A stretch of 64,000 nucleotides of DNA. Source: Acanthochlamys bracteata. Lineage: Eukaryota; Streptophyta; Magnoliopsida; Pandanales; Velloziaceae. The notes below the pieces were generated by a model that did not search any database, was not told the origin of the DNA, and saw only the letters and a program-made list of their open reading frames with translations. Each line of letters opens with the position of its first letter. The stretch's first letter is position 1. Shown here piece after piece: positions 22,736-38,322 of this stretch. The DNA is taken from contig CM034145.1 of NCBI GenBank assembly GCA_019914995.1, forward strand, positions 4,037,262-4,101,261, read 5' to 3'. The position numbers and the translations under genes are program-made.

Positions 22736-25700
22736 TTAATCTTTCTGGTAAAAAGAAAGAACAAAATCTGTTTGAACAGAAAAGAGTTGGGTATCCACAA
22801 AATGCTGTTGCATAGAAAAACATAAGGATTAGCAAGCAGAATATGGCGTACACGCTTACACAAGCATCAATTAGTACAGGCAGAGGTTAGAGACAATGGA
22901 GTCTATATCCTTTCAAAGGATAAGAAGGTACGTCTCACAAACTGGTGATTTTCAGCACGCCATTGAACTTGTCCTCTACACAGTAACATAAGTCGGCTGA
23001 CATTATTATTATTGTTGTTGTTATCGCAACTGAAGAAAGAATATAGTGTTTACAAGTGTCGACCTCATATATACCCTTTTCTTTTGTTATAATGTGAAGG
23101 TCATAGAACATAGTGGGATTTCGGGTTACAAGTGGTTTGAACTTGGCAAGACATCAGCTTACGTTACAACTTTTCAATTTTCAATTGATTATGAGTTTAA
23201 CTTTGGTCATAATTCAGCTTTGTTTAGCATCTCTTCACACTTTTGAACCTAATTTTATATATTTAATAAATTTATAAAGGCAAAATTTTGTCTATATGCA
23301 TATGTATTCACTCTGACAAATATATCTATATATTATCCTCCAGCCATCAGTCCTGGTTACCTAAGAATAGGAAGTCAACCACAGCAGGAATCCAGTCTTT
23401 GACAATATTGCTAGCATTTTGAGCTAAAAGTTGGCATAATAGCATTTCAAGCTTAAACAAGAAGCAACTGTGTACCTTCATAAAGCGCCTATCACGATAC
23501 GGAAAAGAATCAATAAAGCTCTCTTTCAAAAGCAAGGACACCTACATAAATAGAAATGGTTAAAGATGAACAAGGACCAAATATAGTAAGAACAAGATGC
23601 ATCAAAAACTACAAACAGCATTCACAGCAATCCTATTGTACTTCATTGTTGCATATGATGGCCATTTGCAAACTTTTATCCTAGATAGAAGAAGATTCAT
23701 ACTCCATATGAAGGCTATGTTTCCTATTGGATGATGTATAATTTTACATTCCAAACGTTAATTTAACAAATAACAACAACAACAGTAACAGCTAAGCATT
23801 TCTTAGAAAAACCCTAGTTTCAGAAAAATCGTATATTAAATGGGATCACAACTGAAGGACACATCGAACAAACAATTAACCAGGTAAAGACCGTCCACAA
23901 ATCAAACACAAGCACATGTTGAAGTATCTTGGACCCGAATAACAAAATTTCTTAGGTTGTGATACACGAACTTTGCCCCTCTATACAAAATATTATAAAT
24001 TTCTATCCATATTGACCAAGTTGCTTTTGTTCATTACCAAAGTAACGCTTATCACCATGTGGTGGAACACTACATCAAAATCATAGACACGTCTCTATTT
24101 TATTTTCAATTAAAAAACCTTTATAAAAAAGAGATCAAGGCCCATTCAAGAACACAGTGCACAGGAATCAAGCAATAAGAAACCAAAAGAATTAACCTAT
24201 TGTTAAAACACTATGCAAAGGAAGACATGAACCTTGTCATCATTAGACTGGACGTTTGTGATTGTATGCGAACGCAAATTTGAGCAGAGTGAACCCAAGT
24301 AAGATCTCAAGACTGCTAACAAACTTTTGGCAGCTTCAACCTATATAGCATAACATGAGTAATATAACCTTCCAAATAACAACAGACAATTAATATCATT
24401 ATGTCAAGCCTGAAGCATGGAAAAGACAAAACCTAAGAAAGCAAGAAAATTGAGGAACTAGAATGATGTAGGAGTATTATCTATTAGCAACTTGTCTGCG
24501 TAAACACTGCATGCTTTAAAGATTTTTACATGACAAAAACGCGCTACTAATCATTTCGTGAAGGGAGAAAAAAGCTGCAAAGGTTCTACTAAATAACTCA
24601 AGTGACTGATCAAATATTGAGAATGTATCGACAATCCAAATAACAATGTTAATACTCTTTCAGGTCAACCATTTGCTTCCTTTATAAAGGTTCTCCATAC
24701 CAAGCAAAACGACTACATCTTAACAACAATAGAAAAAGCAATGCCTAATGTTGCCGAGTGTATTTGCTCCTGAAGCAGTATTAGCAAGCATAGAAACAAA
24801 ATAATCCAATCAGAAAAGCTGAAAAGAAATGCAATATGAACATTAACTAAGGCAGATAAATCATCCAATTCATGTACCCAGATAAATCCATGTTATCCAA
24901 CTACCAATTGTACACGCCATTTCATGAAATCGCACCTTCATTTCCTACTCTGCACCCATATCATGAAGCCTGATTACAAGGAACACATCATAGTTCTAAC
25001 TTCTCTCTCTGTCTAGACTGCAGCCTCTAGTTCTTTTGTGTAATATGTTCCCACTGGAAACCATTCTATTCTAAATTATCATAATAAACATCTTTCCCTA
25101 ATATATCCTTGCCTTATTCTGGAGGGAAAAGTACCAAGCAGAATTACACAAAGTGAAGAGGTATTTTAGCATAATTACTGTGGCACAAAAAGGGACTAGG
25201 GACTAGACGACTTTTGGAACTTTAAACAAAAGTTCTTTCCTAACTTTTTGGTTTACTTAGACAAGCACAATAGCATAACAAAGATGGCTTGTATAAGAAC
25301 ATATTGATTTAAAGGTCAACATATACTAATGTTAGGTGTTAGTCACTTACCTGGACATATGTGCATTCGTAGATAGGCCTTTTCCTGGCTAGATAGCTTT
25401 CACCAACTAGCGTTGCATGATATGGGCTCAAAGATGCTAGCAACTCTTTATGCTGGGGAAGCTGCGGCATTGAAGGGGCTCTGACCTACTTGCTCCATAC
25501 AATGAAGAGAGACAATATAAGCTAATTTAAAAGATAAACTTTTTCAAGTGAAGAATAAAAACATAGCATATAACAAAGCTTAACTATCAACTATCTCAAA
25601 TATAGGAGATGGACATGAAAGAAGATTACTTTTAGTAATATGCACAGACGATGATATAATTGGATGGTGTAATTGCCTAAAGACCAAGATAATTCTTCCA

Positions 25701-28700
25701 ACAGCTACACTTATATAGATTCACACTGTTCGACAAAGGCCTGTGTCATTTTCTCAACATTACCTTGCAAATGAAATGCATAAATTAGCTTTTTCTCCTA
25801 AAGCCTTCCTAATTACCACTAAAGAAAATAAACATAAAAATAAAATAAAAGCAGCATAATCTCAAATGTTAACCTAAACAGAAGTAAGAAGACAAAGCTC
25901 AGTGAAATGTTCCCAAGTAGGGCTCTCAATACCAACAGTATGGCACAGTGGCAGTCCATAGTTGATTAACATTATTGTAGTATTCGTCCATGTATGATAA
26001 AAGGGCTTTCAATAAACATTTACGTCATTAGGATTTCCTTTGATGCCGCTCTTTTAATAATTTACAAATTATAAATTATAATTATAACTTAATAATTTAT
26101 AATTCTAAGGTTTTGGATACTACAGGCTGAAAGCACCACGCTCAATATCTTGTTATAACCACCACAACCTTTGGCAAAAGAGCAAGTTAGGTTGCTTGAG
26201 TTACTATGGTCCGCTGTCAAAATATCATTTAAAAAGTGAAAATGACTACAATGGCACAAAATGGAGGAGAAGTTTTCAATACAAATTGTCACTGTACAAA
26301 GCATTGTACCTGATTCTTGTTAAGATCAATGAGAATAGCATTTGCCAATTTGGATTGCACCTCATTCGTCTTGCTTTTAACACCAACCTATTTATGGAGC
26401 AACATCATAAGATCTGTCAGAATGTGCAGGAAAAATCATCTAAGACTGGCATAAAACGACCTCTACGGCTTTTTCTGAGACTGGCAACGCCAACCTATAC
26501 AAATGACTTCTTGGAGAAATTACAGAGGCCTCACCTTTTTTTCACTTTCATGCAACTAAACCAATCCTAAGGTCAAGCAGAGTTTCAAATATCAAATGAC
26601 TACAAATGAATAACTTAAGAGCCAATTTGGCAACCTGGACAAGTTTTCTATGGTTTTAGATATAATAATATGACAGTGGCATAACCATTGTGTTATTTTG
26701 GAATCCATTACTGATTCTTATACTTGTGATGGTTTCACAATAATAAGGTGCACCAAATGAGTTGGTAAATATATGAATGATGGCTTATCATTAATAAATT
26801 AGTTTAGTAAAGACGATACATGCTAGTTTGGCATTAATGTTAAATCCATTGTTATGAGCGTGGTGTTTGAATACAAATTCCTTCCCCTATGTTTTCAAAA
26901 ACCATGGTTGTGGGAAATTACAATGGTACTTCCATATCATGGGACTCCTAACCAAATATGTAGTTACTATGATGTTTTGAATGCTATGGTTATGTTCAAA
27001 ATACCATGGTATTCACATGTATAGCATACATGTCCAAAACAGCCTTTAAAGAAAGCACAACACTATAGCTAAATTTCAAGATAAATTAGTATTCATTGAA
27101 TGAAATTGTTTATCAAAAGCTAGTCGCAATATGGGACATTGTGGATCAAAACCTTCAGGGTGCTACCTTTAATACATCTTGGCCCTGCTTCAGTCAGATA
27201 AAGCTTTTCTATGGACTGGCTCCTTAACTCAATCGATTCACAAGTAGGAGTGTAAACGATCCAGTTCGGTTTTATAATAAAAAACCTAAACAAACCAAAG
27301 TTATTATTCTAGATGTAACCCATATTCTATTAACCAGACAAACAATAAATTTGGGTTTGGTTCATAACCAATTGTTTTTCTTTTAAACATCAAACAAGCT
27401 AGCCACATAAAATAGAAATAAAATTATATGTATACGTAACTATTTTATAAGATGTTACCATGAAAGTTATAAGAAAATTATCATAAGTGCATAATTTTAA
27501 ATCTTAAACTAGCATTAAAGTAATAGTGAGATAAATTTATAAGCATGAGATTAAAAATCTAATATTAAATATTATTCCTAATTAGCAGGTAAAAATGAAC
27601 TTCAGTTCAGTTTGATGGGGTTCGGTATGATTTGAATGTGTCAATCCGAAACCGGACAAGGAATAAAACTGGATTATAAAAATTTCCAAACTGAATCGAA
27701 TGCAATACCAAAGGTGCTCTCCAATAAACCATTATTTGCTCTGGTTGAGTTTATTTGATGTTTGGAGCCACTTATGCCCCCTATTCACAAGAGATCTTAG
27801 ACATCTTAACTGAAGGTTGTGAATTCTATGAAGCACTAAAACAAAAGCAGATTCCATGAAAAACGTCCTCGCTTGCACAGGGACAATTGTGAAGCACTGT
27901 TAACTGGAAACCACAAGAACTGCAACTAAACCATTTCTGTTACATCACACCTTTACTTGATGTAGTCAAGAACAAGGTTGTCAAAATCGAAATTTTAGCT
28001 AGGATCGTTTCGCTTGAGTATAATCGTAAATAAGATCGTAAGAGTTTACATTCCGATAAATTTTATAAGCAATTTTTTAAATACTATTAAGAAACTTTTA
28101 TAGAAAATTAACTAATATTTTTTTTTAAAAAGTCAGTACATTTAAAAAAAATTAATTCTTTCAAAAATTTAAAAAAAAATCACTCTTGTTTTAAAAAAAA
28201 AAATCTCAAAATTACACTTTTTCATAAAACCTTCTTAAATTTTATAAAAGACTGCCCTAAAATTTTATAAAAAGAAACCCCTCAAATTTAGTTAATTACA
28301 AATTTTTCTTAAAAAGTAAAATCGTATAAAATCGTAAAAGGATCGGGGTCTTACCGATTTTAAGATTTAAATTAGAATCCGGGTGGGATTTTACTCAAAA
28401 AAGATTTACTTGAATCCGGGATCGTTTTGGTGAAGTAAAACCGTAAAATCATAAAATTTTAAGATTTAAATCGAGATTTTATTAACCTTGGTCAAGAACT
28501 CAAGATGCATTTAGCTATCTGCAGTTCGAGAATGGAAAGGAGCATAGTTTAAGCCAAAATTGTAAGGAGACAACCATCAGGCATAAAACAAAATAAGTGA
28601 AGATTAAACTTAACTATGTACGGCACAGGTGCATCCAAGAAGTCCAGCATGTCATTCGGCAGAACCTGTAATGTTCAAGATTTTAGACAATAAAACTACA

Positions 28701-31700
28701 AATAAGTAAACTATAGCATGGAAACAATAGGAAAAAAGAAAAAAATAATAATAATACAAGGACTGAGAAACAGAAGCTTAACATACCGGCATTAGTAAGC
28801 TCTGCCATTGATAAGGACGTATTAGGGGGATCACAGATAACACTGAAGCTGACAAGAGACCCTACAAATGAGTTGACAAAATAACATCAACATTAGAAAT
28901 GCACATCAAATAAGTGAAAAAATTAAATAAAAAAAATCGATGTATAAAATTGCAAATAAAATATTCCCTCGTGACCTGATTTCTCTATGAAAGTGAACTA
29001 GTAATTTGTTTTACCAAGGATCAGTTTGTTATTAATAGAAAAGAAACATAAGGGGATAGCTTGCATGAATGTAACAGATCAGCATCGCAGTTCAGGACGT
29101 AAGCTACTCTGTAAAAGGTAAAGCAAGAAAAGAAACAAAAGAAACACTATAAGGGAAAGGACTGATCATTGTTTAAAAACTTATGAAACAGATGACTGAA
29201 GCCAGAATGTTCCTTTAGAAGCTTTTTGCATACAAGAGGATATAGGTAATAGATGAGCGGTAATGAAACAATGCAGAAAACTCTCATAACTAACCATAGG
29301 TTGCTTATAGATTATGTTTAAGTCATCACATAAATTTACTTGACAACAATAAAGACAAAGACAAATGTTAAGAAAGAATTATTACAAACCACTGACACCA
29401 GTAGAAAACAAATTCCAACACAGATTCAGACAGAAGAATAGCACCATACCAGGTTGGAACAGACAACCACAATTTGTTTCTCCAAAAGTGCACCAGCGAA
29501 TAGAGTCAGCACCTGCAAATCAGTAATATGCAATAGCCAATAAGTAGACTGTTTAAATAAGAGATGACAACGTTAATACCAAATCAAACTTTATGCTATA
29601 GGCCAATCAAAGGCAAACGAAGAACTACCTAATGAGCAACTCAGACATTACATTACAAGTAACAAAGAGATCCTTGAGGTGTACGATATTAGATAAACAA
29701 TGTCTAAATGACTAAACAGGTAATATGGCGTCCTTCCTGAAAGCAAGCTCAACAGAAGCTTTCAAATAGATTTATTTTGTGCAGGAGTCTCTCTCTCTCT
29801 CTCTCGCTCTCTCTCTCTCTCCTCAATTACACTTGTAGAAGGTTATGGACAAAGAATTCAAGGCATTATTTTGTAAAGATTGAACACCATTTACCAAGAC
29901 ACAATTAGGAATAATCAGACTGGATGTCGGTGTGACTCGGGCTAACCAATCAAAGTCTGTTAGATTAAGCTGGCCATAGCGTTACCAATTTGTTTATGAT
30001 TACGGAAAAAGAAGCCACTAGGTCACCCTCCTTTCCCTTCCTTTTGTAATTTATCCTGCTATGTCTTGTGCTGAAATGACTAATTCAGCACGGTTGAAAT
30101 TGTAATACCATCACTAATACCACAACTTTCCCAACAAAGAATCTCATTCACTGACTAAGCACACATCCCTTCTATCCCACTAGCACTATCTCTACTTTTC
30201 CCTAGGTCTGCCCCACTGAAAATAAACACCAAAAATATTCTGTGTAAGCTTTAGCACAAAAACCTCTCCAAAATCAAAGATCTAACACTTCTGATCCAAT
30301 ATAGTGTTTGATTTAGACAACTATGCATTCTACGAACATACGTTTTTTTCTTGGACTATGAAGTACTCCATGACTATCCATGCAAATTTGAGATACCAAC
30401 AACACAAGAATATTGTAATCATTTTATGGTAAAGACAGTAAAAGTTGCAAGGAATTTTGGTCTCTTCACATTGAGAATTCGACTTACATGTTCAAGACGC
30501 AAGCTTCCACATATGCATGCAACTGTCCATGCTGATAATGCCGTTGCCTCTTCTTCTGCTAAGAGCGCACTGTGGGCCTGAAATACAACAAAGGTGTAAA
30601 CTGGTACATTCTCCCCCATATATTTGTTAATCCTTGCTATGAAAATAGTAAGTGACATGACAAGAAATGTACCTCTGCAAGTTCCAAGCTTGTACCACTT
30701 GATCTCAGCTCAACAATGGAACCAGCAATGTGAAGCATTTTTTCACCTGGTCTGTTGAACTCAAGAGGATGCAAGTGCTCTAAAGGCTGGAAAGTAAGAG
30801 TTGAACCTCTGGCAGGACATGGTAACTTATAATATTCACAAATTATTTGTAACGATCCGTGATCATTGGCCTGTAGAAAAGGATCATGCTCTATAAGTAA
30901 CAGGGAAGAGAGCGGATTTGATCAGAAGCCGAGAATATAGTGGGAGAAGTTCTTGCTTAAACAAGTAACATTCAACCTTAGCCCACTCAAGAATGTCACT
31001 GTGATCATTGTCATGGTCATGGCCAGATGGAGATGCTTCTGCCTCACTATCATCGAAGTTACTTTTGAAGTTCCTTTCAGATGGTGAACCCTGCAAGCTG
31101 CAATAGAAATGTCTCAACACTACAACCAGAGGTACAATTACTTGTAAACTGAATAGGATTATACGAGACTAGCATCTAAGGCATTTGAAATCAATGTCAA
31201 CAAGCTGAATCATATAACAGAAATACAAAAAAAAACAATGATATGGAATATAATATACCACAGCTAAATGATTGCTGGTTTGATAGGAATTTTGCGTTCA
31301 TGTAAGGCTCCTTTTTCTAAAGAGAGTAAATTCGACCAATTCTCATTGAATAACAAGGACGATATGCAATATATCAGATCATATTGTCTAATATTATACC
31401 TTGCAGGTGATTCTGAGCTTTCCCACTGATGATATCGTAATAATGGTGTAACTGCTTCAGGAAGGTGCTTCTCTCCTGAATTACTTCTCATTGCTTCACT
31501 AGAAATGTCATCGTGAGCATTACTAGCAATTGGCGCTTCTTCTGGACTTACTGTAAGTATGTTACTCTCAGTAACGCCCTCAGAACCAGGACGTTCTTCA
31601 GCTTTCTGTTCATTGACTGAACTGCACTCTTCCGAAGTTGCAACTTCCTTGTCTACGTCAGAGTGAACTGCTTGATGAATTACATCCTCAGCAGAGGACA

Positions 31701-33286
31701 GCTCTCTACTGCTGCCATCAAAGGCATCAAGGGCATTGTCTTGAGAGGCCTCTTCGCTCTCAACTACACTGATATTATCTGGTGCTAGTAACTTTAACAT
31801 GTCAAATCCTTTAGTTAACCGGTTCAACCGCTCTTCAGTGAAGATGCTAGCTCAAAAAACGACACATATCAAGATATAGGATTCCATATATGGAGACATG
31901 ACGGAACTTCAAAAGTTGCAGGACACCAATCACATAGTATATCTTACAAGTCACAAGAAGCAAAATTCCACAAGAACTGGTACCATGATAAAAAATTCAG
32001 TAACAATATCAGAAGCTTGCTAAGCCACTAAACACAAGCTAATATGTTTCATTAAGCCTATCTACAAATTGGTTTGTCAAATATGAAACCTGCATGTAGA
32101 AATAGAATGTTCTAAGGTTCTTACATAAGAAGCTTGTTAAGCCACTAAACACAAGTCACTATGTTTATTAAGCCTATCCACAAATTGGTTTGTCAAATAT
32201 GAAATCTTCAAGTATTAATAGAATGTTCTAAGGTTCTGCATGGAGCATTTTCTGATCAGAAGTTATTAGTAAGTACCTGTATGTGACTAAGATAGAGCTT
32301 GATGCACTTAAAAAGCACTAAGACAAATGTTTTCAGGCTAAAATATTACATGCTAATTGGCATGATGGCCAAAGTTCCAAACTTTTGAACTAACAACATG
32401 AATCCTTTTGAACTAACAACATGAATCCTTTTCCCAAGCTTAAGATCTAAGAAGTTCCAAAAATATGAACATGTACTTTTCTTTTGTTAAAAGTTTACAT
32501 TTATTAGTTTTATGTAGTATAGATCAGAGTTTTAGGAATATCCCGACACTAACCGCATGAACAATATGACAAAATTTCTATACAATTTGTATGGAAAATG
32601 AACCAATCAAAGCCAAGCCAACCGTGTTTTGACGGGCCGATCCCTAAGTTATGGGTCGGGCCTAATGCAAGCTGCTATGCACAAGTCAAGTCAGTCCGGC
32701 CAAGTATCTTACTCATTATAATAAACCGGCCCTTCAATAAGTACATCAATGCGGATTGGATTCGTATTGGTCCGCCGGCTACTTAACAATAATAATAATT
32801 AGAAAAGGAACACATAATAATTACTTTTACAAAATCAATGACATATATTTCCTTATTTCTATGAGAAATATATATCGTATATATATGGAATATCTTCCTA
32901 TTTGAAAATAACTAAAAAGGTAAATTTGTTTTTCAAAGTTGGAAAGTTAGAAAATGATGAGTATTCTACAGGCCACATCAACTTACAAGCTGAGCCTAGT
33001 CCGCCTAATTTATTAGGATGGGAACCTTAATGTTCCAAGGATCAAGACAATGCAGTTCTTTAGCCTAAACTAAATCTAGGTAGGTATGCAATGTATAATT
33101 TGTACCGGGCTATGATAACCCAGAAATTGGCTAGTCGAGGAGGTCGTCTGCATGGCTAATTTTGACATCCATGGGAGAATACATATGTAGACAAACAAAA
33201 ACTTTAACATTAGGTGTATATATATAAAGACGTGCAGTCTCTTTATAAATTAAGATTCTATTAAGATACGATGTTTTATTAAATCT

Positions 33287-33322
<36 letters not shown>

Positions 33323-36300
33323 AATGATAAACATCATCACTAATTTTAAAATGACACGTCACTTAAGTAAGGCATAGCAGTTCCTTATGTGACATTGTGA
33401 AAAAAGACGAGATTGTGGACTACAAAACAACCTAAGTGGCATTTGTACTATTGTAGGAATAGTTCAAATAAGTATGATAAATGCTTCCTCCCACAGGCCT
33501 TCAAAATAGCTTCAAACATACATCCACCTTGCTGGTCGTCCTAATTGATCCTATCCTTGACATACTGCATACCAACATATGTTGAATTCCATGTCCTAGA
33601 ATGACGCAACTCAGTACGTCCAATGATCCAAGTAACGAAATGAATTTGTAATAGTCAGATGGCCAAATTAGGCCAGTTAACATATAAAAAATAAAAAATT
33701 GAAAGAACCATTTGTATGAATATAAATTCTCTACCCATAGAGCTGTATTTATATCCCATTTACAGGATCTTCACACAATTCTTAGATTTTCTGTTTAGGA
33801 CGTGGACGGTCCCTTGCAAAATATGGTGGAAAAGGAACAGTTGATTCAAAAGTGAATTTTCTAATGTTTGGTTTCATAGAAAAGTGAGTAAATTGGAAAA
33901 AATTTACGGCAAACTTGGTGAAAATTTTCCTTCTACAACATAAGGGAAAACAGAATAGAAAAGGAGATCACAGTGGCCCACATTGAGCATTTCTTTTGCC
34001 ACCGTCATGATCGTTATTATTCCAATTCTAATCAATTAATTCGCATGATTATTATAATTAATTTATATTTTGATTAAGTATACTATATTATGCTATTTAT
34101 TTTAAAGAATACTGATTGTATATATTTATTTTATTCGTCAATAATTATACTAATAATTTAATTACATCTTATTATTATTTTATAATTTCTAATTTTAACA
34201 TTACTTTAACAATAATTTTATCAATGTCTAATTATGTTAGTAATAATTTTTTTGACAAGCAATGCTATGCATCACGATCCTCAACATCATGATCGAAATC
34301 ATGTTGAGACTTTGAGGTGAAACATGGTTGTTTTAAATTAAAATTCTGAAAAACCAATAACCATACATTGAACTCATGTTAAACATCATTTCTATTTTTA
34401 TTAATTATTAATTTCATAATTCCTTTTCCAGCACTAGAAAAATCAGACATTAAAAATGCATTAGGAATTTTTTTGCAGAAACTTATTCAGAATCCCTATA
34501 GTGTTTTCTAGACTCCCAGCTCTTCCAATAGACCAAATATGCTCTTAGGTTGTTTCTATCAAACAGCTTTTTCTCTTCTAAGTTTTCTCCTTTAAGTTGA
34601 CCTAAACTGAAGAGCTGTCAAGATCTCACGAATGAGACACTCAATGAGACACATTTATGAGATAAATGGATTCGTATTCCATATATGCATGCTTGTGTTA
34701 GGTATTTTGGAGTTTCGGAAAGTTCATGTGTTTTAATTATTCATTAAACTGATAACTCCACTTGCATTTTACTATTCAGAAACTCATCACTTTAACTTTT
34801 AAAGCTCCACTTCCCACTTCCAACCCATTTTCAAATAAAATTAAAATGCAAAAATTAAACTCACTTCCAACCCACTTTTAAAGTACTCCATCACTTCACA
34901 CTTACGTGGAACTCACTTCAGTAGCACCTAGTTATTTCATTCATTCTTTTTTAATTATATGCATAACATCTTCTTTAAATCTTCCTTCCTTATGAATCAT
35001 CGTACATAAATATTTAAAACTATCACTTTGCTATATATCACAATTCTCTATTGCAACAACAATATTATCATCATTCTTATGTTTAGTAAATGATAAGTCC
35101 TTAATTTAGGACCCTTAGATTTAAAAACCATTACATTTTTGAACTTCTAAAATTATTATTTTGTAGCTTCTTTTTCTTAAAAAATTGATTCTAGCTTTAT
35201 GTAGTCTCGAAGAAATTACCTTCTCAAGACACCAAAGTGCAAATCAAAAAAAGGAAGTCTCGAAAGAATGCAATAGCAACGGGAAGTTGTTATTATGTGC
35301 CGACTCAAAGATAAAGGAGTTGTTTCTTCCTGAAGCAAGGAAATCAACTCTGAAGGCCTTTGCAACAATTCTTCAATCAATACACAACAACCATATAAAG
35401 TCGAATCATCTGCAACCTAAGAAATGAAAAGACTGTTAGTATGCTTCCATTAGTTGTGATTCAAAATGCAGCCCTTCCTATATGATGCGATGAGATAAGC
35501 CTATATGCTAGATTTCCATTATCGATCATAGAATAATCTATACAATTATCATTATAGCTGAAAGTTCGCATCAAACTCTGAAACTGATAAACCAAAGTCT
35601 TTGTACATACTAAACATTGCAGACTGTCTACAATAAGGTTTCAGCTGCCACAACCTTACTGGGAACACTCACAAAAAATAATTTTGATAAAAAAATCACG
35701 ACTAATTCATATATACCTGCATAAATAGATATTGATGTCCTTTTTTTATCTTCTAGGCAATGGTGCTAAATTAAAAAGGTTAATTTAAGCACTTGTGAAG
35801 CAAATATCTCCAATGGTGATGTTGAATAATGGAAGAAATCAGAAAGAGCAATTGCCAAAACTGAAGACGTCTATTATTTTCACATTAAGAAAGGAGATGC
35901 AATTGCGAACTATATTCCGAGCAGCACATAAGAAGGCAGAGAAGCAAGCAACTATCCCTAAAGCACAGAGCCTAAGACAAGAACTCAGGAAGGTTAAAGA
36001 ACTTGATGGAAACGTGAGGCGTTCGTTGAATAGAACAGTAGCTAAAACAGCAGGAAGAAGTTGTGAGAAGAAATAGTAGATACATCAAAATGCAAATACA
36101 AATATCTATACCAAATTTAATCAAATTAGTGGATCTATTTCAGTAATGTTGCAACTTCCAGGCTTTACAGATTAAATATAGAATTGGAAAAGGATATGAA
36201 AACCGGACAATAGCTTGGCAGGCAAGTTATTCTAATAACGAAATTGATAAAAACAATTACAAACTTAACTAGTCAAGAGCCCAAAAGAGTAAAAAATTTC

Positions 36301-38266
36301 TTCAACTATTATAAACTAGGACTACATACAGATAATTTAAACTAAAGCAGTTAAAAATGTAACAATTAGATAGCAAAAAAACATAAGGCTGGGAATTTGG
36401 GCAATAGCTTCTCAAACAACTATGCATGCCCATCAGATAGCACTGCTAATTCCTTCTCAAGGCCATATTAGAAGAAAATCCATGAAGATAAGGACAACGG
36501 TGCTACAGAGAAGAGGAAAGAAAGACCAAATTCCGTAAAATAGTGACAACAATAACTTCAACTAGGCTTATGCTGACTAAGGACCAAAAGCCAATTAACG
36601 AGGATTGCAGATACGGATTGCATGAGAATCTTTGAGGGATACAAGTCTTTGATGGAGATGCCAGTGGGAGATGCCAACAACGTGCAGTAATAATACATGT
36701 CCCACCCCATCTTCCACTAGATAAACAAAATACTACATAGTTCAATGTAATCAATAAAAGCACGTAGGCAATATTGACGGATTGGGAATTAAATACTGGA
36801 CAATTAGCTCAATGATTAAACTGAAATGTCAGGTAACCAAACTCTCAGAATCAATATGTACTTCTGAGTAGCTCATAGCAGCCAGTAGAATTACAATTTT
36901 GTTATCAAATTCCAAAAAGCAATTGTCAAAAATGTATAGGTTGTTCTATGACTCAATCTAGAAGACGATCAATGAGCACAACAAAGGGGTAGAAGCACAA
37001 CTGTATTAAGCACAGTCCACCACTCTTACTTTTGTCATTAACATGACAACTAAAAATAAAAATCTAAGTACAACTGAACTGAATCTCGCATGAAATACAG
37101 CAAATATAATAAGAATAGTGGTGGAAGATAGAAATATACTTAGTACCTGTAATCGAAATACAAAGGACAAGTCACTTTGTTGAAGCTGTTCCTGCAAAAA
37201 TCACAGACCCTTATTGTTTGTAAACAAAAGCAAATAAAGGAAGTCTAAAATATCTTGAGCTTAAGAAAAAACAAACAGAGAACTAATCATCAATTGTAAT
37301 GCAATTGACAAAAGAATCAAGTGTTTTATTCAAATGAGTACCTGTCCGAGAAGTATTTCACTCAGCTCACTCATCGAAGGAGTTCTTTCCACAGCAGAAA
37401 CCTAAACGTAAATGTTGAAATGTCAGCAACCAGCAACTATTCACAGGATTAACAAAAAAAGGCAGTAACACCTAATAAAGCAAAAGTGTCATGCCTCAAA
37501 TGTCAATGAGAACAAATCAGTGCATATTAGAAGCATAATCTAGGATGGAACCCAGGTGATCATGCCAAAAGAATCAAAATCGCGAAAAGGACATAGCCTT
37601 ATCCATTCAATTGGTACATGACAATTCCAACTCTAATAAACAATAGGAAAGGTTCAGAATGGAATTTAGTTGTGATAGGCCAAGAACTTTGGAAATAGTG
37701 CTAACAGTGGGACAAGATCAGCTAATTGGACTTAACCAAAAGACCCAAACACAAATCATAAACGACATTAAAAGCATAAAGAAATTGTTACAATCACCAG
37801 AGAAAACTGCAGGATTCATAAAAAGATATAAGGCAATTGGACATATGCATGTCTAAGAAAATTCTTTTAGGAAAGAAAAAATAAGAGTGGGTATCCAAAT
37901 TGAAAGATGCATGTGTAAATGCATGTAATTTTATAATAGGAAATATAGAGCAGGTAGTGGGAATCAAACCCGCATCGGAAGACTAAGGGTTATAATTGAC
38001 ATTGGTTGATCATTTTTAACATCCCTAACCAAAACCCTACATGAAATTTTTTGTTTCATTCGTCTCCTTTACAGAAGATTGATAAATTCCCAGATCTAAG
38101 GCATAAACATCATACATACATATATATATATATAGTTTCATTGAGCTGAAATTTTATGGATATGTTTCTAACTCATAGTTCTTCATATCCAACGGTGGAG
38201 ATTGAAATTGAAAGTCACCCCGACCATAAACCGGAGAGGGGGTGCCCGGGAGTGCCCCTATCCCTC

Positions 38267-38322
<56 letters not shown>

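Noticed and set aside
22930-23100. Candidate last DENN exon near 23.0 kb
   Set aside because: Gave an implausible C-terminus; the exon at 22736-22804 has an AG acceptor, correct phase and the conserved ending of the family.
35185-36076. Plus-strand ORFs at 35185-35427 and 35795-36076
   Set aside because: The first is the antisense of DENN exon 6 (35220-35416); the second has no motif or splice context and lies in a DENN intron.
36503-36763. Minus-strand ORF in the DENN intron, first considered as a missing DENN exon
   Set aside because: Its peptide does not fit DENN; the true exon is at 35220-35416, where phases and family motifs agree.
38268-38316. Long (TA)n as a CRISPR-like or regulatory array
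   Set aside because: Simple microsatellite; no spacers. No CRISPR array, operon or bacterial feature is present in this plant DNA.
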